Below, in pieces: positions 43,792 to 51,655 of a stretch of 64,000 bases of DNA. Origin of the DNA: Arenibacterium halophilum (GTDB lineage: Bacteria; Pseudomonadota; Alphaproteobacteria; Rhodobacterales; Rhodobacteraceae); the NCBI RefSeq assembly GCF_005938225.1, contig NZ_VCPC01000003.1, positions 372,001 to 436,000 of the forward strand. The letters run 5' to 3'. Within the stretch, counting starts at the first letter, position 1; each line of letters starts with the position of its first letter. The notes beneath the pieces are model-generated. The model saw only the letters and a list, made by a program, of their open reading frames with translations, did not search any database and was not told the origin of the DNA. Both the position numbers and the translations under genes were made by a program.

Positions 43792-45239
43792 GCAAAGGGA
43801 TCCACTTGCGCGGGCCAGTAATCGCGGCCGCGCCGGGTGTAGGGGATGTTGGCGTAATCCGGCGTGATTGCGCCCGGCGTGGCCACCGGGATCACGCGGG
43901 TGGCGATGGGGTCGAACCCGGCCTTGTAGTGGTTCGAGGATTTCACGCAGACGATCTTGCGCTGGCTCAGGTCGATGCCAAGCTGGGTGAACGCCTCGGG
44001 GTGGAAGGTCTGACCGCGAATGTCGTTCAACACGATGTCGACGCCATTGCATTCGACCCAGACGGCATTGCCCACAGGCGCGGGCAGCTTGCCGAAATGC
44101 TGGATCAGGTCGCTGGCGCATTTCCTGACGGTCACGGTGAGATCAAGCGGATCGCCCGACATCGGCCCATGCTTGCCCCCGATGCGCAGCGGCAGCGTTG
44201 CGCCTTCGCCGGCCTCGCGGCAGATACGCACCGCACCCGGATCATAGAACAGCCCCGTCGCGACCGAGGTGATGCCGCGCTCAAGGATGCGGCGCAGCAG
44301 GAAGGTGGCATCGGCCGGGGCCCCGCCACCGGCGTTGTCGGACACGTCGCCCAGCACGACCGGCCCCGAGGGTTCGGCCAGCGCCATGTCCAGCGCAGCG
44401 TCGATTTCGGGGTTGTCGATCCACAGGTCATGGCGCAGCGCGAACAGCGCCTTTCCCAGCCGCTGCGCCTCGGCCTGCGCCTGTTCGGCATCGCCATCGC
44501 AGATCGCCAGCGCGCGTGCGCCGACGCGGGGGTGGTCGCCCCATGGAAAGCTGTGCGCCAAGGACAGCGACAGCACGCCGTCCTTCCCCTCGCGCGCCAT
44601 CATGTCATCGACATAGCCGCGCATCGCGCCCTGCGGCGTAGGCATGGCCAGAATCATGCGGCAATCGTAATCGGCCATAACAGGCTTGATCCGGCCTTCG
44701 GCGGCGTCGCGGGCCAGGCGGAACATATCCTCGGCCCGTTCGGGCACGTCGACATGGGGATATTCCTTGAACGCAATCAGCAGGTCGGCCTTGTCGATCA
44801 TCTGTTCGGTCAGAAAACAATGCGGGTCCAGCAGCCCTCCGATCACCGCATCCGGCGCAATCGCGCGCAGGTGGGCGATCAGGTCGCCTTCGCAATCGTC
44901 ATAGCCATCGGCCATCATCGCGCCATGCAGCGCCAGCAGGATCACGTCGGCGCCGCCGGTTGCCTTCAGGTCTGCCACGATTTCGTCGCGGAACCCTTCG
45001 TAGACCGATTTGACCGTCAGCCCGGCGGGTTGGGCATGGGCCGACAGGCTTTCCACCACCTCCCACTCCAGCGCCTCGGCCCGCTCGCGCCAGATGAAGA
45101 GCGGCCCGGTCCAGTAATGCTGCACGTCCTGCGTGGCATCGCCGTGATGGATCGAGCCTTCGGCAAAGCTGAGCATCCCGGTGGGCAGCGGGGAAAAGGA
45201 ATTGGTTTCGGTCGACAGACCGGCGATGAACAGCTTCAT
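43788..45239 (-). CDS. MlrC-like M81 family metallopeptidase
   Basis: A 483-residue protein of the M81/DUF1485 family named after MlrC, which acts on linearised microcystin and its peptides in Sphingomonas. Family features: opening MKLFIAGLSTETNSFSPLPT, ILLALHGAMMADGYDDCEGD near 105, GGLLDPHCFLTEQM near 140 (Asp-x-His metal motif), GDVSDNAGGGAPADATFLL near 298, and KSSNHYKAGFDPIATRVI near 440. Most relatives have no known substrate, and many sit with transporters as here. Clustering with a D-amino acid dehydrogenase suggests a peptide or amide holding a D-amino acid. It follows the TRAP small permease by six bases. Confidence 0.88.
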   Translation of the reverse strand: MKLFIAGLSTETNSFSPLPTGMLSFAEGSIHHGDATQDVQHYWTGPLFIWRERAEALEWEVVESLSAHAQPAGLTVKSVYEGFRDEIVADLKATGGADVILLALHGAMMADGYDDCEGDLIAHLRAIAPDAVIGGLLDPHCFLTEQMIDKADLLIAFKEYPHVDVPERAEDMFRLARDAAEGRIKPVMADYDCRMILAMPTPQGAMRGYVDDMMAREGKDGVLSLSLAHSFPWGDHPRVGARALAICDGDAEQAQAEAQRLGKALFALRHDLWIDNPEIDAALDMALAEPSGPVVLGDVSDNAGGGAPADATFLLRRILERGITSVATGLFYDPGAVRICREAGEGATLPLRIGGKHGPMSGDPLDLTVTVRKCASDLIQHFGKLPAPVGNAVWVECNGVDIVLNDIRGQTFHPEAFTQLGIDLSQRKIVCVKSSNHYKAGFDPIATRVIPVATPGAITPDYANIPYTRRGRDYWPAQVDPFA

Positions 45240-45245
45240 GCCTTA

Positions 45246-45791
45246 TCAGCCTTCGGATTTCAGGGGCGAAACGGGCATTTGCCCCGACAGGCGCGTGGCG
45301 GTTTCCGACAGCGCGTGGATGATGATGATGACAAAGGCCAGCGGCACCGCGACGGTGAACCAGATCATCGGAACGTCCAGCATTTCGGCCTGACGCATCG
45401 CGCTGCGGCCCAGAAAACCGCGGGCGATGTTCATGCGCCCGTCGAACAGCGAAAACCAGATGACCGGCGCGGAAAACAGGATCACCCCGACCAGACGCAC
45501 CAGCGCCAGCGCGTTTCCAGCGGCGCCCGTGACATCGCGGGCCTTGGGAAACAGAACAGGGTCGGCCTGCGCGCGAAACGCGCAGGACGCCCCCAGCATC
45601 CCCGCCCAGACCATGGCGCGGCGCGCCAGTTCTTCGGTCCAGATGGGCGGGGCATTCAGGGCATAGCGGGCAATCACCTGCCAGCCGGCAGAAAAGACCA
45701 TCACCAGAACGGCGGCCACCGCTCCGATCAGGGCAAGCCGGAACAGGAACAGCGACAGCGCATCCAGCGGTCTGGCAAGTGTGCCCATCAT
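45246..45791 (-). CDS. TRAP transporter small permease (DctQ type)
   Basis: Inner-membrane protein of 181 residues with four hydrophobic helices (LFRLALIGAVAAVLVMVFSA near 17-36; MIWFTVAVPLAFVIIIIHAL near 145-164). The DctQ family segment is WQVIARYALNAPPIWTEELARRAMVW. It forms the membrane part of a Na+-driven TRAP importer with DctM. The start is one of two adjacent ATGs (45791 or 45788), two bases after the binding-protein stop. Gene order here is large permease, binding protein, small permease, which is not the usual P-Q-M order. Confidence 0.88.
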   Translation of the reverse strand: MMGTLARPLDALSLFLFRLALIGAVAAVLVMVFSAGWQVIARYALNAPPIWTEELARRAMVWAGMLGASCAFRAQADPVLFPKARDVTGAAGNALALVRLVGVILFSAPVIWFSLFDGRMNIARGFLGRSAMRQAEMLDVPMIWFTVAVPLAFVIIIIHALSETATRLSGQMPVSPLKSEG

Positions 45792-45793
45792 GA

Positions 45794-46774
45794 TTAGTTG
45801 CCCTTTGCCGCTTCCCACTCGGCGATCTGCTCTTTCGAGATCAGGTCGCTTTCGTAGGCCACTTGCGAGGCTTCGCGGAATTCGGCGCGGGCTTCGTCGC
45901 TCAGTTCGACCACGGCAACACCGGCTTCTTCCAGCTTGGCGATCACGCCGTCCTGGCCTTTCAGCCACTCACGGTTGGCCGCATCCGCCGCTTTCACGGC
46001 ATCGTCCACGATGGCGCGGTCTTCGTCCGACAGGCCCTGATACCAGTCTTCCGACGCAATCGCGATCCGCAGCGAGGGGGTGATATTGGCGGTCGTGAAG
46101 TGCTTGATGAAATCGGTGTGACCGAACAGCAGCGGCACGAAGGACGGGTTCAGATAGCCATCTGCCACGCCGGTTTGCAGCGCGTTCGGCACTTCGGCCC
46201 AGCTGACGATGGTGCCCGAGGCGCCCCATGCTTCGTACAGCGCGATCTGGCTTTCATCCAGCGCGCGCATCCGCAGGCCTTCCATATCGGCCACCGAGGT
46301 CACCGGCTTCTTGGTGTTGAAGATGCCAAGATCAGGCCCGACGGAATCAACCGCCAGAACGCGCACGCCTTCGGGCGTGGTGGCCGCGTTGATCTTTTCC
46401 AGCATGCCGCCTTCGTAGAGCGCGCGGTCCACTTCTTCCATGCTCTCGAAGAAATAGGGCAGGCGCATCCCGTAGATCAGCTTGTCGATCGACCCGACGA
46501 TGCCCAGCGGCGACATCGACACCTCGAGCAGGCCCTGGCTGACCTGGTCGAACAGTTCGTCATCGCCGCCCAGCGCGCCGCGCTGGTATTCCTCGGCTTC
46601 AAGCCCATGTTCGTTCAGGTAGGTGGAAAAGGCGTTGGCCCAGACATAGCTGCCCGATCCTTCCAAATCGGCCGGGCTGTCCAGCGCGATCTTGATTTCG
46701 GCCTGCGCGGCGGCGGCCGCAAGGCTCATGGCGACGGCGGCAGCCGCGCCTTTGACGATGTTAGACAGGTTCAT
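45794..46774 (-). CDS. TRAP transporter substrate-binding protein (DctP type)
   Basis: Periplasmic binding protein of 326 residues with a signal peptide (AAAAVAMSLAAAAAQA). The DctP fold shows IKIALDSPADLEGSGSYVW, LEVSMSPLGIVGSIDKL, and the ligand-gripping region MEGLRMRALDESQIALYEAWGA near 175-195, with the conserved Arg that binds a carboxylate. Next comes the helix VPNALQTGVADGYLNP. The ligand therefore carries a carboxylate; an amino or keto acid or peptide fits the operon. It is spaced 30 bases from the large permease upstream. Confidence 0.9.
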   Translation of the reverse strand: MNLSNIVKGAAAAVAMSLAAAAAQAEIKIALDSPADLEGSGSYVWANAFSTYLNEHGLEAEEYQRGALGGDDELFDQVSQGLLEVSMSPLGIVGSIDKLIYGMRLPYFFESMEEVDRALYEGGMLEKINAATTPEGVRVLAVDSVGPDLGIFNTKKPVTSVADMEGLRMRALDESQIALYEAWGASGTIVSWAEVPNALQTGVADGYLNPSFVPLLFGHTDFIKHFTTANITPSLRIAIASEDWYQGLSDEDRAIVDDAVKAADAANREWLKGQDGVIAKLEEAGVAVVELSDEARAEFREASQVAYESDLISKEQIAEWEAAKGN

Positions 46775-46804
46775 GGTACACTCCTTGTCGGTCGGTTTGT
46801 TATG

Positions 46805-48091
46805 TTATCCTCCGGCAAAGCCGAAGTATTGTGGCAGGAACAGGCTGATCTGCGGAAAGGCGATCAGGATGCCCAGAACGACGATTTCCACCAGCACGAA
46901 GGGCAGGATGGCGCGCGCCAGAGTCCAGTAGCTGACCCCGGTCACGGCCGAAACCACCAGCAGGCAGCCGCCCATTGGCGGTGACACCAGCCCGATGCAC
47001 AGGTTGAAACACAGCACGATGCCAAGGTGGACCGGATCGGCCCCGTTGGCCAGCGCGACCGGTGCCAGCAGCGGCACCAGCAAGGCCAGCGCAACAGGAA
47101 TGTCCAGCACCATGCCGGCGACAATGAAGATCACGTTCAGCACCAGCATATAGCCGACCGGACCAAGCCCCAGCGAGGTGACGGCGGCCGAGATCGATTC
47201 CGGCAGGCGTTCCAGCGCGCCAAGGTGGCCCAGCGCCGAAACCGCGCAGATGATGATGAAGATCGACCCCGAGAGCATCGCCGTGCGTTGCAGGCTTTCG
47301 GCGATGCCACGCAGCGTCAGGCCCGAATAGAACCAGCCCGCACCCATCGCGACGAAAACGGCGACGGCGGCGGCTTCGGTCGGGGTCATCCAACCCAGAA
47401 CGATACCGCCGAGGATGATGATTGGCAGCGACAGCGCCGGAAGCGAGCGTGCGATGGTCGGCAGCAACGGCGGCATATCCTCGCGCTCGACGCGGGGGTG
47501 CTGTTGGCGCGCGGCATAGATCGCGTTCAGCGCGATCAGCGCGGCGGCCAGCAGCAGGCCCGGCAGGATGCCCGCAAGGAACAGCGCCGTGACCGATGTA
47601 CCCATCAGTGCGCCATAGAAGATCAGGATGATCGAGGGCGGCACGATCGGCCCGATAATCGACGAGGCGGCGGTGATCGTGCTGGCATAGGTCAGCGTGT
47701 ACCCGCGCCGCTGCATTTCCGGCACCAGCGTGTTCGACAGCGCCGCCGCATCGGCAACCGCTGACCCCGAGATGCCCGCGAAGAATACCGAGGTCAGCAC
47801 GTTCACATGGCCAAGGCCCCCGCGCAACCGGCCCACCATTGCCATCGACAGGTTGATCAGCGCGGCGGTGATACCGCCCCGGTTCATCAACTCGCCCGCC
47901 AGGATGAACAGCGGCATCGCCATCAGCGCAAAGACGTCGATTTTCGAGAAGATCTGCTGCGGCAGGATCGCCAGATAGCGGGTGTGATCCATGGCAACAT
48001 AGGCCAGAACCGCGGAACCGCCGATCACATAGGCAATCGCAAGCCCTGACAACAGCAGGACAAGGGCGGCAATGGGGACAAGGGCAATCAT
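46805..48091 (-). CDS. TRAP transporter large permease (DctM type)
   Basis: Inner-membrane transport channel of 428 residues with about 12 helices. Typical DctM motifs are MAMPLFILAGELMNRGGIT near 45, SGSAVADAAALSNTLVPEM near 95, ITAASSIIGPIVPPSI near 127, and GLVSPPMGGCLLVVSAVTG near 370. The start at 48091 overlaps the stop of the flavoenzyme gene by four bases, coupling import with oxidation. It is the second gene of the operon. Confidence 0.92.
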   Translation of the reverse strand: MIALVPIAALVLLLSGLAIAYVIGGSAVLAYVAMDHTRYLAILPQQIFSKIDVFALMAMPLFILAGELMNRGGITAALINLSMAMVGRLRGGLGHVNVLTSVFFAGISGSAVADAAALSNTLVPEMQRRGYTLTYASTITAASSIIGPIVPPSIILIFYGALMGTSVTALFLAGILPGLLLAAALIALNAIYAARQQHPRVEREDMPPLLPTIARSLPALSLPIIILGGIVLGWMTPTEAAAVAVFVAMGAGWFYSGLTLRGIAESLQRTAMLSGSIFIIICAVSALGHLGALERLPESISAAVTSLGLGPVGYMLVLNVIFIVAGMVLDIPVALALLVPLLAPVALANGADPVHLGIVLCFNLCIGLVSPPMGGCLLVVSAVTGVSYWTLARAILPFVLVEIVVLGILIAFPQISLFLPQYFGFAGG

Positions 48092-49215
48092 GCGGCGGCG
48101 TCCTTCCGGCTGAGCGTTAGCGCACCGGCATTCACGCCATGCGCGGCGATATCGGCGGGCACATCCTGGTGCCGGATCAGCGCGGCGGCGGTGCGCGCCA
48201 GCGCGGGGGCGGTCTGGATGCCGTATCCCCCCTGACCGGCCAGCCAGAAAAAGCCCGGTGCCTGGGCGTCGTAAGTCGCCAGCGGGTCGCCATCGGGCAG
48301 GAAGCTGCGCAAGCCCGCCCATTTGTGTTCGATTCGCCGCACCGGCAGGTCCAGCGCCGTTGTCACCCGGTCGATGCAGATCGCCACGTCCATTTCCTCG
48401 GGCTGGGCGTCGCAGGGGGCCGAGGGCGTGGCATCGGCGGGCGACATCAGCAGCTTGCCTGCGTCCGGTTTGACATAGAATTCCTCGTCCGCGTCGACCA
48501 CCATCGGCCAGGCGTCGGGCACCATACCGGCGGGCGGTGCGACGATCATCGCAGTCCGGCGTTTCGGGGTCAGCCCCACGGGTGACACCCCGGCCAGACT
48601 GGCGATTTCATCGGCCCAGGCCCCGGCAGCGTTCACCACCGTCGCGGCGGAATAGGTGGCACCCGAGGTTGTCACCGTCCAACTGTCGCCCGATTGCGCC
48701 AGCCCGGTGACCTCGGCCTTTGTCGCGATCTCGCCGCCATTGGCGCGCAGGGTTTTCAGGTAATGCTGGTGCAGCGAGGCGACCTCGATATCGGCGGCAC
48801 TGGTGTCTTCCAGCGCGGCCACGATATGCCCGGGCCGCAGCAGCGGAAGGCGGGCGACGGCCTCTTCGGCGCTGATCGGGGTGACGGCATCGCCCAGTTC
48901 TTCGGCCAGATGTTTCAACTGACCAAGCTGATCCTCACGCGCGATGAACAGCGTCCCGCGCGGGGCCAGCAGCGGATGATCGACATATTCGTGCGAGGAA
49001 GCGTTGAAAAAATCCTGCGAGGCGCGGCTGAGGGCACGGATCACAGGCGGGCCATAGGTGACAGTGAACAGTGCCGCCGAGCGGCCCGTGGTGTGATAGC
49101 CGGGTTGCGATTCCCGTTCCAGCAGCAGAACGCGCTGGTCGTTCGACAGTTCGGCCGCAACCGATGCGCCCGCGATTCCTGCCCCGATTACGATCACGTC
49201 ATAGGTGTTGGCCAT
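48088..49215 (-). CDS. FAD-dependent D-amino acid dehydrogenase, DauA-like (D-arginine dehydrogenase type)
   Basis: Flavoenzyme of 375 residues, first gene of the operon. It resembles Pseudomonas DauA along its whole length: DVIVIGAGIAGASVAAELS at about 5-23, QPGYHTTGRSAALFTVTYG, HPLLAPRGTLFIA, TSAADIEVASLHQHYLKTLR, VVNAAGAWADEIASLAGV, LTPKRRTAMIVAPP, WPMVVDADEEFYVKPDAG, HKWAGLRSFLPDGD, and WLAGQGGYGIQTAPALARTA. DauA oxidises D-arginine, and more weakly other D-amino acids, to the keto acid and ammonia. ATG 49215 (MANTYD) has a GGGGGA RBS. A paired palindromic operator candidate lies 40 bases upstream. Exact substrate is inferred. Confidence 0.85.
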   Translation of the reverse strand: MANTYDVIVIGAGIAGASVAAELSNDQRVLLLERESQPGYHTTGRSAALFTVTYGPPVIRALSRASQDFFNASSHEYVDHPLLAPRGTLFIAREDQLGQLKHLAEELGDAVTPISAEEAVARLPLLRPGHIVAALEDTSAADIEVASLHQHYLKTLRANGGEIATKAEVTGLAQSGDSWTVTTSGATYSAATVVNAAGAWADEIASLAGVSPVGLTPKRRTAMIVAPPAGMVPDAWPMVVDADEEFYVKPDAGKLLMSPADATPSAPCDAQPEEMDVAICIDRVTTALDLPVRRIEHKWAGLRSFLPDGDPLATYDAQAPGFFWLAGQGGYGIQTAPALARTAAALIRHQDVPADIAAHGVNAGALTLSRKDAAA

Positions 49216-49254
49216 GTGTCCCCCGGCTGTCGTTTCCCGGGACGCTAGCACCGA

Positions 49255-49294
49255 TTTTCCCATCGGAAAAGATTTTCATTTTCCGATGGGAAAA
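49255..49294. promoter_or_regulatory. Paired TTTTCC-N4-GGAAAA operator upstream of the D-amino acid operon
   Basis: TTTTCCCATCGGAAAA (49255-49270) and TTTTCCGATGGGAAAA (49279-49294) are each a TTTTCC-N4-GGAAAA palindrome, and are also exact reverse complements of each other around GATTTTCA. Their centres lie 24 bases apart. They end 40 bases before the DauA-like start. This is a likely double binding site for a dimeric regulator that is not encoded next to it. Confidence 0.65.
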
Positions 49295-49316
49295 AAAGAA
49301 GACGGGCGGCGCGGAA

Positions 49317-49354
49317 ACAGGCATTTCACTATACAGTGTACAACAAACGCCTGT
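49317..49354 (-). terminator. Terminator-like hairpin after DUF2218
   Basis: On the minus-strand RNA, ACAGGCGUUU pairs with AAAUGCCUGU, with one G-U pair; on the plus strand the same position is a mismatch. An inner CACT/AGTG stem may stack in the loop. It lies 17 bases past the DUF2218 stop. A U-rich tail is weak. Confidence 0.5.
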
Positions 49355-49371
49355 CTGCGTCTATTGCCCGA

Positions 49372-49671
49372 TCATGCCACCGGGGCCGGTTGCGACCAGG
49401 TCAGCCGTTCAAAGTCTTCGCGGAAGGCAAAGCGTTTCAGGTGGTCTTCGATAATGAACCGGGCGCGGGTCATGCCGTCATCTGCCTCGGCGGTGACGGT
49501 CACCGTCAGCCCCTGCGCATCCGCCTGCATCGTGGCCGGGCCGGGGGGCAGGGCGGCGCGGCCCGACGTCTCGTCATAGCTGACGTCGACCTTGTGGGCG
49601 AAGTGCTTGCAAAGTTGGACGATGTACTTCGCCCCGTTGGGCGTTTCAAAGCGGGCTGTAGAGCTAATCAT
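49372..49671 (-). CDS. DUF2218 protein linked to iron uptake
   Basis: A small cytoplasmic protein of 99 residues. It matches the DUF2218 pattern: MISSTARFETPNGAKYIVQL, then CKHFAHKVDVSYDETSGRAAL, a variable middle, and a conserved end HLKRFAFREDFERLTW. The cysteine-histidine cluster CKHFAH is the family hallmark. Members are often found next to siderophore or iron ABC transporters, as here, but their biochemical role is unknown to me. Start 49671 has AAGGA eight bases upstream on the minus strand. The gene is divergent from the siderophore-type binding protein, sharing a 124-base AT-rich promoter region. Confidence 0.85.
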   Translation of the reverse strand: MISSTARFETPNGAKYIVQLCKHFAHKVDVSYDETSGRAALPPGPATMQADAQGLTVTVTAEADDGMTRARFIIEDHLKRFAFREDFERLTWSQPAPVA

Positions 49672-49795
49672 CTCTGATATCCTTATTTCTGATATAAATA
49701 GTAAGTTATTTTCTTGACCTCCCTTCCGCAAGGTCCTAACCGAGCCACGCCGCCGTCTGCCGCCGCCACGGCCAGAGACGCGAGGGGATTTTGCG
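49672..49795. promoter_or_regulatory. AT-rich divergent promoter of DUF2218 and the iron ABC operon
   Basis: The left half is unusually AT-rich for this genome and holds a direct repeat TCTGATAT at 49673-49680 and 49688-49695, 15 bases apart. The first copy overlaps the DUF2218 ribosome-binding region. An iron regulator (Fur, RirA or Irr class) would be expected to bind here. I cannot match the repeats to a known box. Confidence 0.4.
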
Positions 49796-50698
49796 ATGTT
49801 TTCAAGGATTTGTTTCGCTGTTGCCGCAGGGCTGATGTGCGCGGGTGCAGGTCTGGCCGATCCAGTGCATGTCGAAACCGCGACCGGCCCGGTCACGCTG
49901 GACGCCACGCCCAAGCGGATCGTCGCGCTGGACGTGGCCGCCATCGACACGCTGTCGGCGCTGGGCGTGCCGCTGGTCGGAGTGGTGGCGCCGCTATATG
50001 TCGCGCCGCTTGCGGACCAGGTTGCAGGCATTCCGGTGGTGGGCACGCTGTTCGAAGCGGATTTTGAAAAGATCGCCGTGGCCCAGCCCGAGGTGATTGT
50101 CCTAGGTGGCCGCTCGGTCGCGCAGGCGCGGCCCTTGGCCGGACTCGCGCCGGTGCTGGATATGTCGATCGGCCCGGATGCGGTGGGCGATGCGCTGGCG
50201 CGGTTGGCGGCCTATGGGGCGATGACCGGCCATGCGGAACAGGCCGAGGCCCAGGCCGTGGCCTTGCGAGCCAAGCTCGACATCGCCCGCGCGCGGGTCG
50301 ACGGGCAGGGCAGTGCGCTGATCCTGATGACGAACGGGCCGAAGCTGTCGGTCTTCGGGCGCGGCAGCCGGTTCGGCTGGTTGCACAGCCGTCTTGGTTG
50401 GCCCGAAGCGGTCGAGGATATCGCGGCCTCTCCGCACGGAGAGCCGGTGTCGTTCGAATACCTGGCCGAGGCGAACCCCGACTGGCTGATCGTGATCGAC
50501 CGGGGGCAGGCGGTCAGCGGCGGGTCCGACAGCGCGCGCGCCACGCTTGACAACGATTTGATGCGCGGCGTCGCGGCGGTGCAGGCGGGGCAGGTTCTGT
50601 ATCTTGATCCGGCCGATATTTACGTTGCCGCTGGAGGCGTTGGAGCGATGGGTCGCACGCTGGATCAGATCATCGACGCGCTGCCCCCGGCGCCGTGA
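49796..50698 (+). CDS. Siderophore/iron ABC transporter substrate-binding protein (FatB/FecB class)
   Basis: Periplasmic binding protein of 300 residues with a signal peptide (ICFAVAAGLMCAGAGLA). It is a helical-backbone (cluster A-II) protein: VTLDATPKRIVALDVAAIDTL near 31-51, PVVGTLFEADFEKIAVAQPEVIVLG near 80, and YLAEANPDWLIVIDRGQAV near 220. The class binds ferric siderophores such as anguibactin, petrobactin or catecholates. The Cys in the signal (LMCAGAG) could be a lipobox, but the surrounding residues are not ideal. It is followed by two permeases and an ATPase in one operon. Confidence 0.88.
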   Translation: MFSRICFAVAAGLMCAGAGLADPVHVETATGPVTLDATPKRIVALDVAAIDTLSALGVPLVGVVAPLYVAPLADQVAGIPVVGTLFEADFEKIAVAQPEVIVLGGRSVAQARPLAGLAPVLDMSIGPDAVGDALARLAAYGAMTGHAEQAEAQAVALRAKLDIARARVDGQGSALILMTNGPKLSVFGRGSRFGWLHSRLGWPEAVEDIAASPHGEPVSFEYLAEANPDWLIVIDRGQAVSGGSDSARATLDNDLMRGVAAVQAGQVLYLDPADIYVAAGGVGAMGRTLDQIIDALPPAP

Positions 50699-50704
50699 TC
50701 CGCC

Positions 50705-51655
50705 GTGCGCCCCGTTCCCCTGCTTACCGCGCTTCTGATGGCGCTGGCTGCCCTCTCGCTGTTCACGGGCGTGTCAAACCTGACGCCGCGCGCTGTCTTC
50801 ACTGACCCTGAGGCCACGCGGCTGCTTCTGATCAGCCGGGTGCCGCGCACGCTTGCCGCGCTTTTGGCAGGCTGCGCGCTGGCCGTGTCGGGGCAGATCA
50901 TGCAGATGCTGGCGCGCAACCGTTTCGTTGAACCGATGACGGCAGGCGCCGGGCAAAGCGCCGCGCTGGGTGTGCTGCTGGCCACGATCCTGCTGCCGGG
51001 CGAGCCGATCTGGGCCAAGATGGGGTTGGCTGCCGGGGCCGCGCTGGCGGGCAGCGCCGGTCTGATGGCGCTGATCCGGCCTTTGCCGCCGACCCAGCCT
51101 TTACTGGTGCCGCTGGTCGCGCTGGTCTACGGCGGCATGATCGGTGCGGCGGTCACCTTCGTCGCCTATCAGGGCGACCTGCTGCAATATGTCGAGGTCT
51201 GGCTGACCGGAGAGCTGTCGGGCGTGCTGAAAGGCCGGTACGAGCTGCTGTGGCTGGCGGGCGCCACCGCCGCCGCCACATGGGTGATTGCCGACCGCGT
51301 GACGCTTCTGGCGCTGGGCGATGCGGCGGCGCGGGGGCTGGGGCTGAACGTGACGGTGGTCACCGCCGCCGGGCTGGCCGCGATTTCCCTGTCGACGGCG
51401 CTGGTGGTGGTCACGCTGGGGGCGATCCCCTTCGTGGGTCTTGTGGTGCCCAACCTTGTCGCGCGCCACACGGGCGACAACCTGCGCGCCGCGCTGCCGC
51501 TGACGGCGCTGACCGGGGCGGCGCTGGTGCTGGCCGCCGACATCGCCGCCCGCGTCATCCGCCAGCCGTTCGAGATTCCGGTCGCTGCAATCACCGGCAT
51601 TTTGGGCAGCATGCCGTTCCTTCTGCTGCTGTACCGGGGGCGGGCGCGTGTCTAG
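50705..51655 (+). CDS. Iron-siderophore ABC permease 1 (FecCD/FatD family)
   Basis: Inner-membrane permease of 316 residues with about nine helices. FecCD family motifs are LLISRVPRTLAALLAGCALAVSG (given in two parts: LLISRVPRTLAALLAG and CALAVSG, near 38-60), MQMLARNRFVEPMTAGAGQSAALGV near 63, and GAIPFVGLVVPNLVARHTG near 240. The start is GTG 50705, six bases after the binding-protein stop. It overlaps the next permease by eight bases. Confidence 0.9.
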   Translation: MRPVPLLTALLMALAALSLFTGVSNLTPRAVFTDPEATRLLLISRVPRTLAALLAGCALAVSGQIMQMLARNRFVEPMTAGAGQSAALGVLLATILLPGEPIWAKMGLAAGAALAGSAGLMALIRPLPPTQPLLVPLVALVYGGMIGAAVTFVAYQGDLLQYVEVWLTGELSGVLKGRYELLWLAGATAAATWVIADRVTLLALGDAAARGLGLNVTVVTAAGLAAISLSTALVVVTLGAIPFVGLVVPNLVARHTGDNLRAALPLTALTGAALVLAADIAARVIRQPFEIPVAAITGILGSMPFLLLLYRGRARV

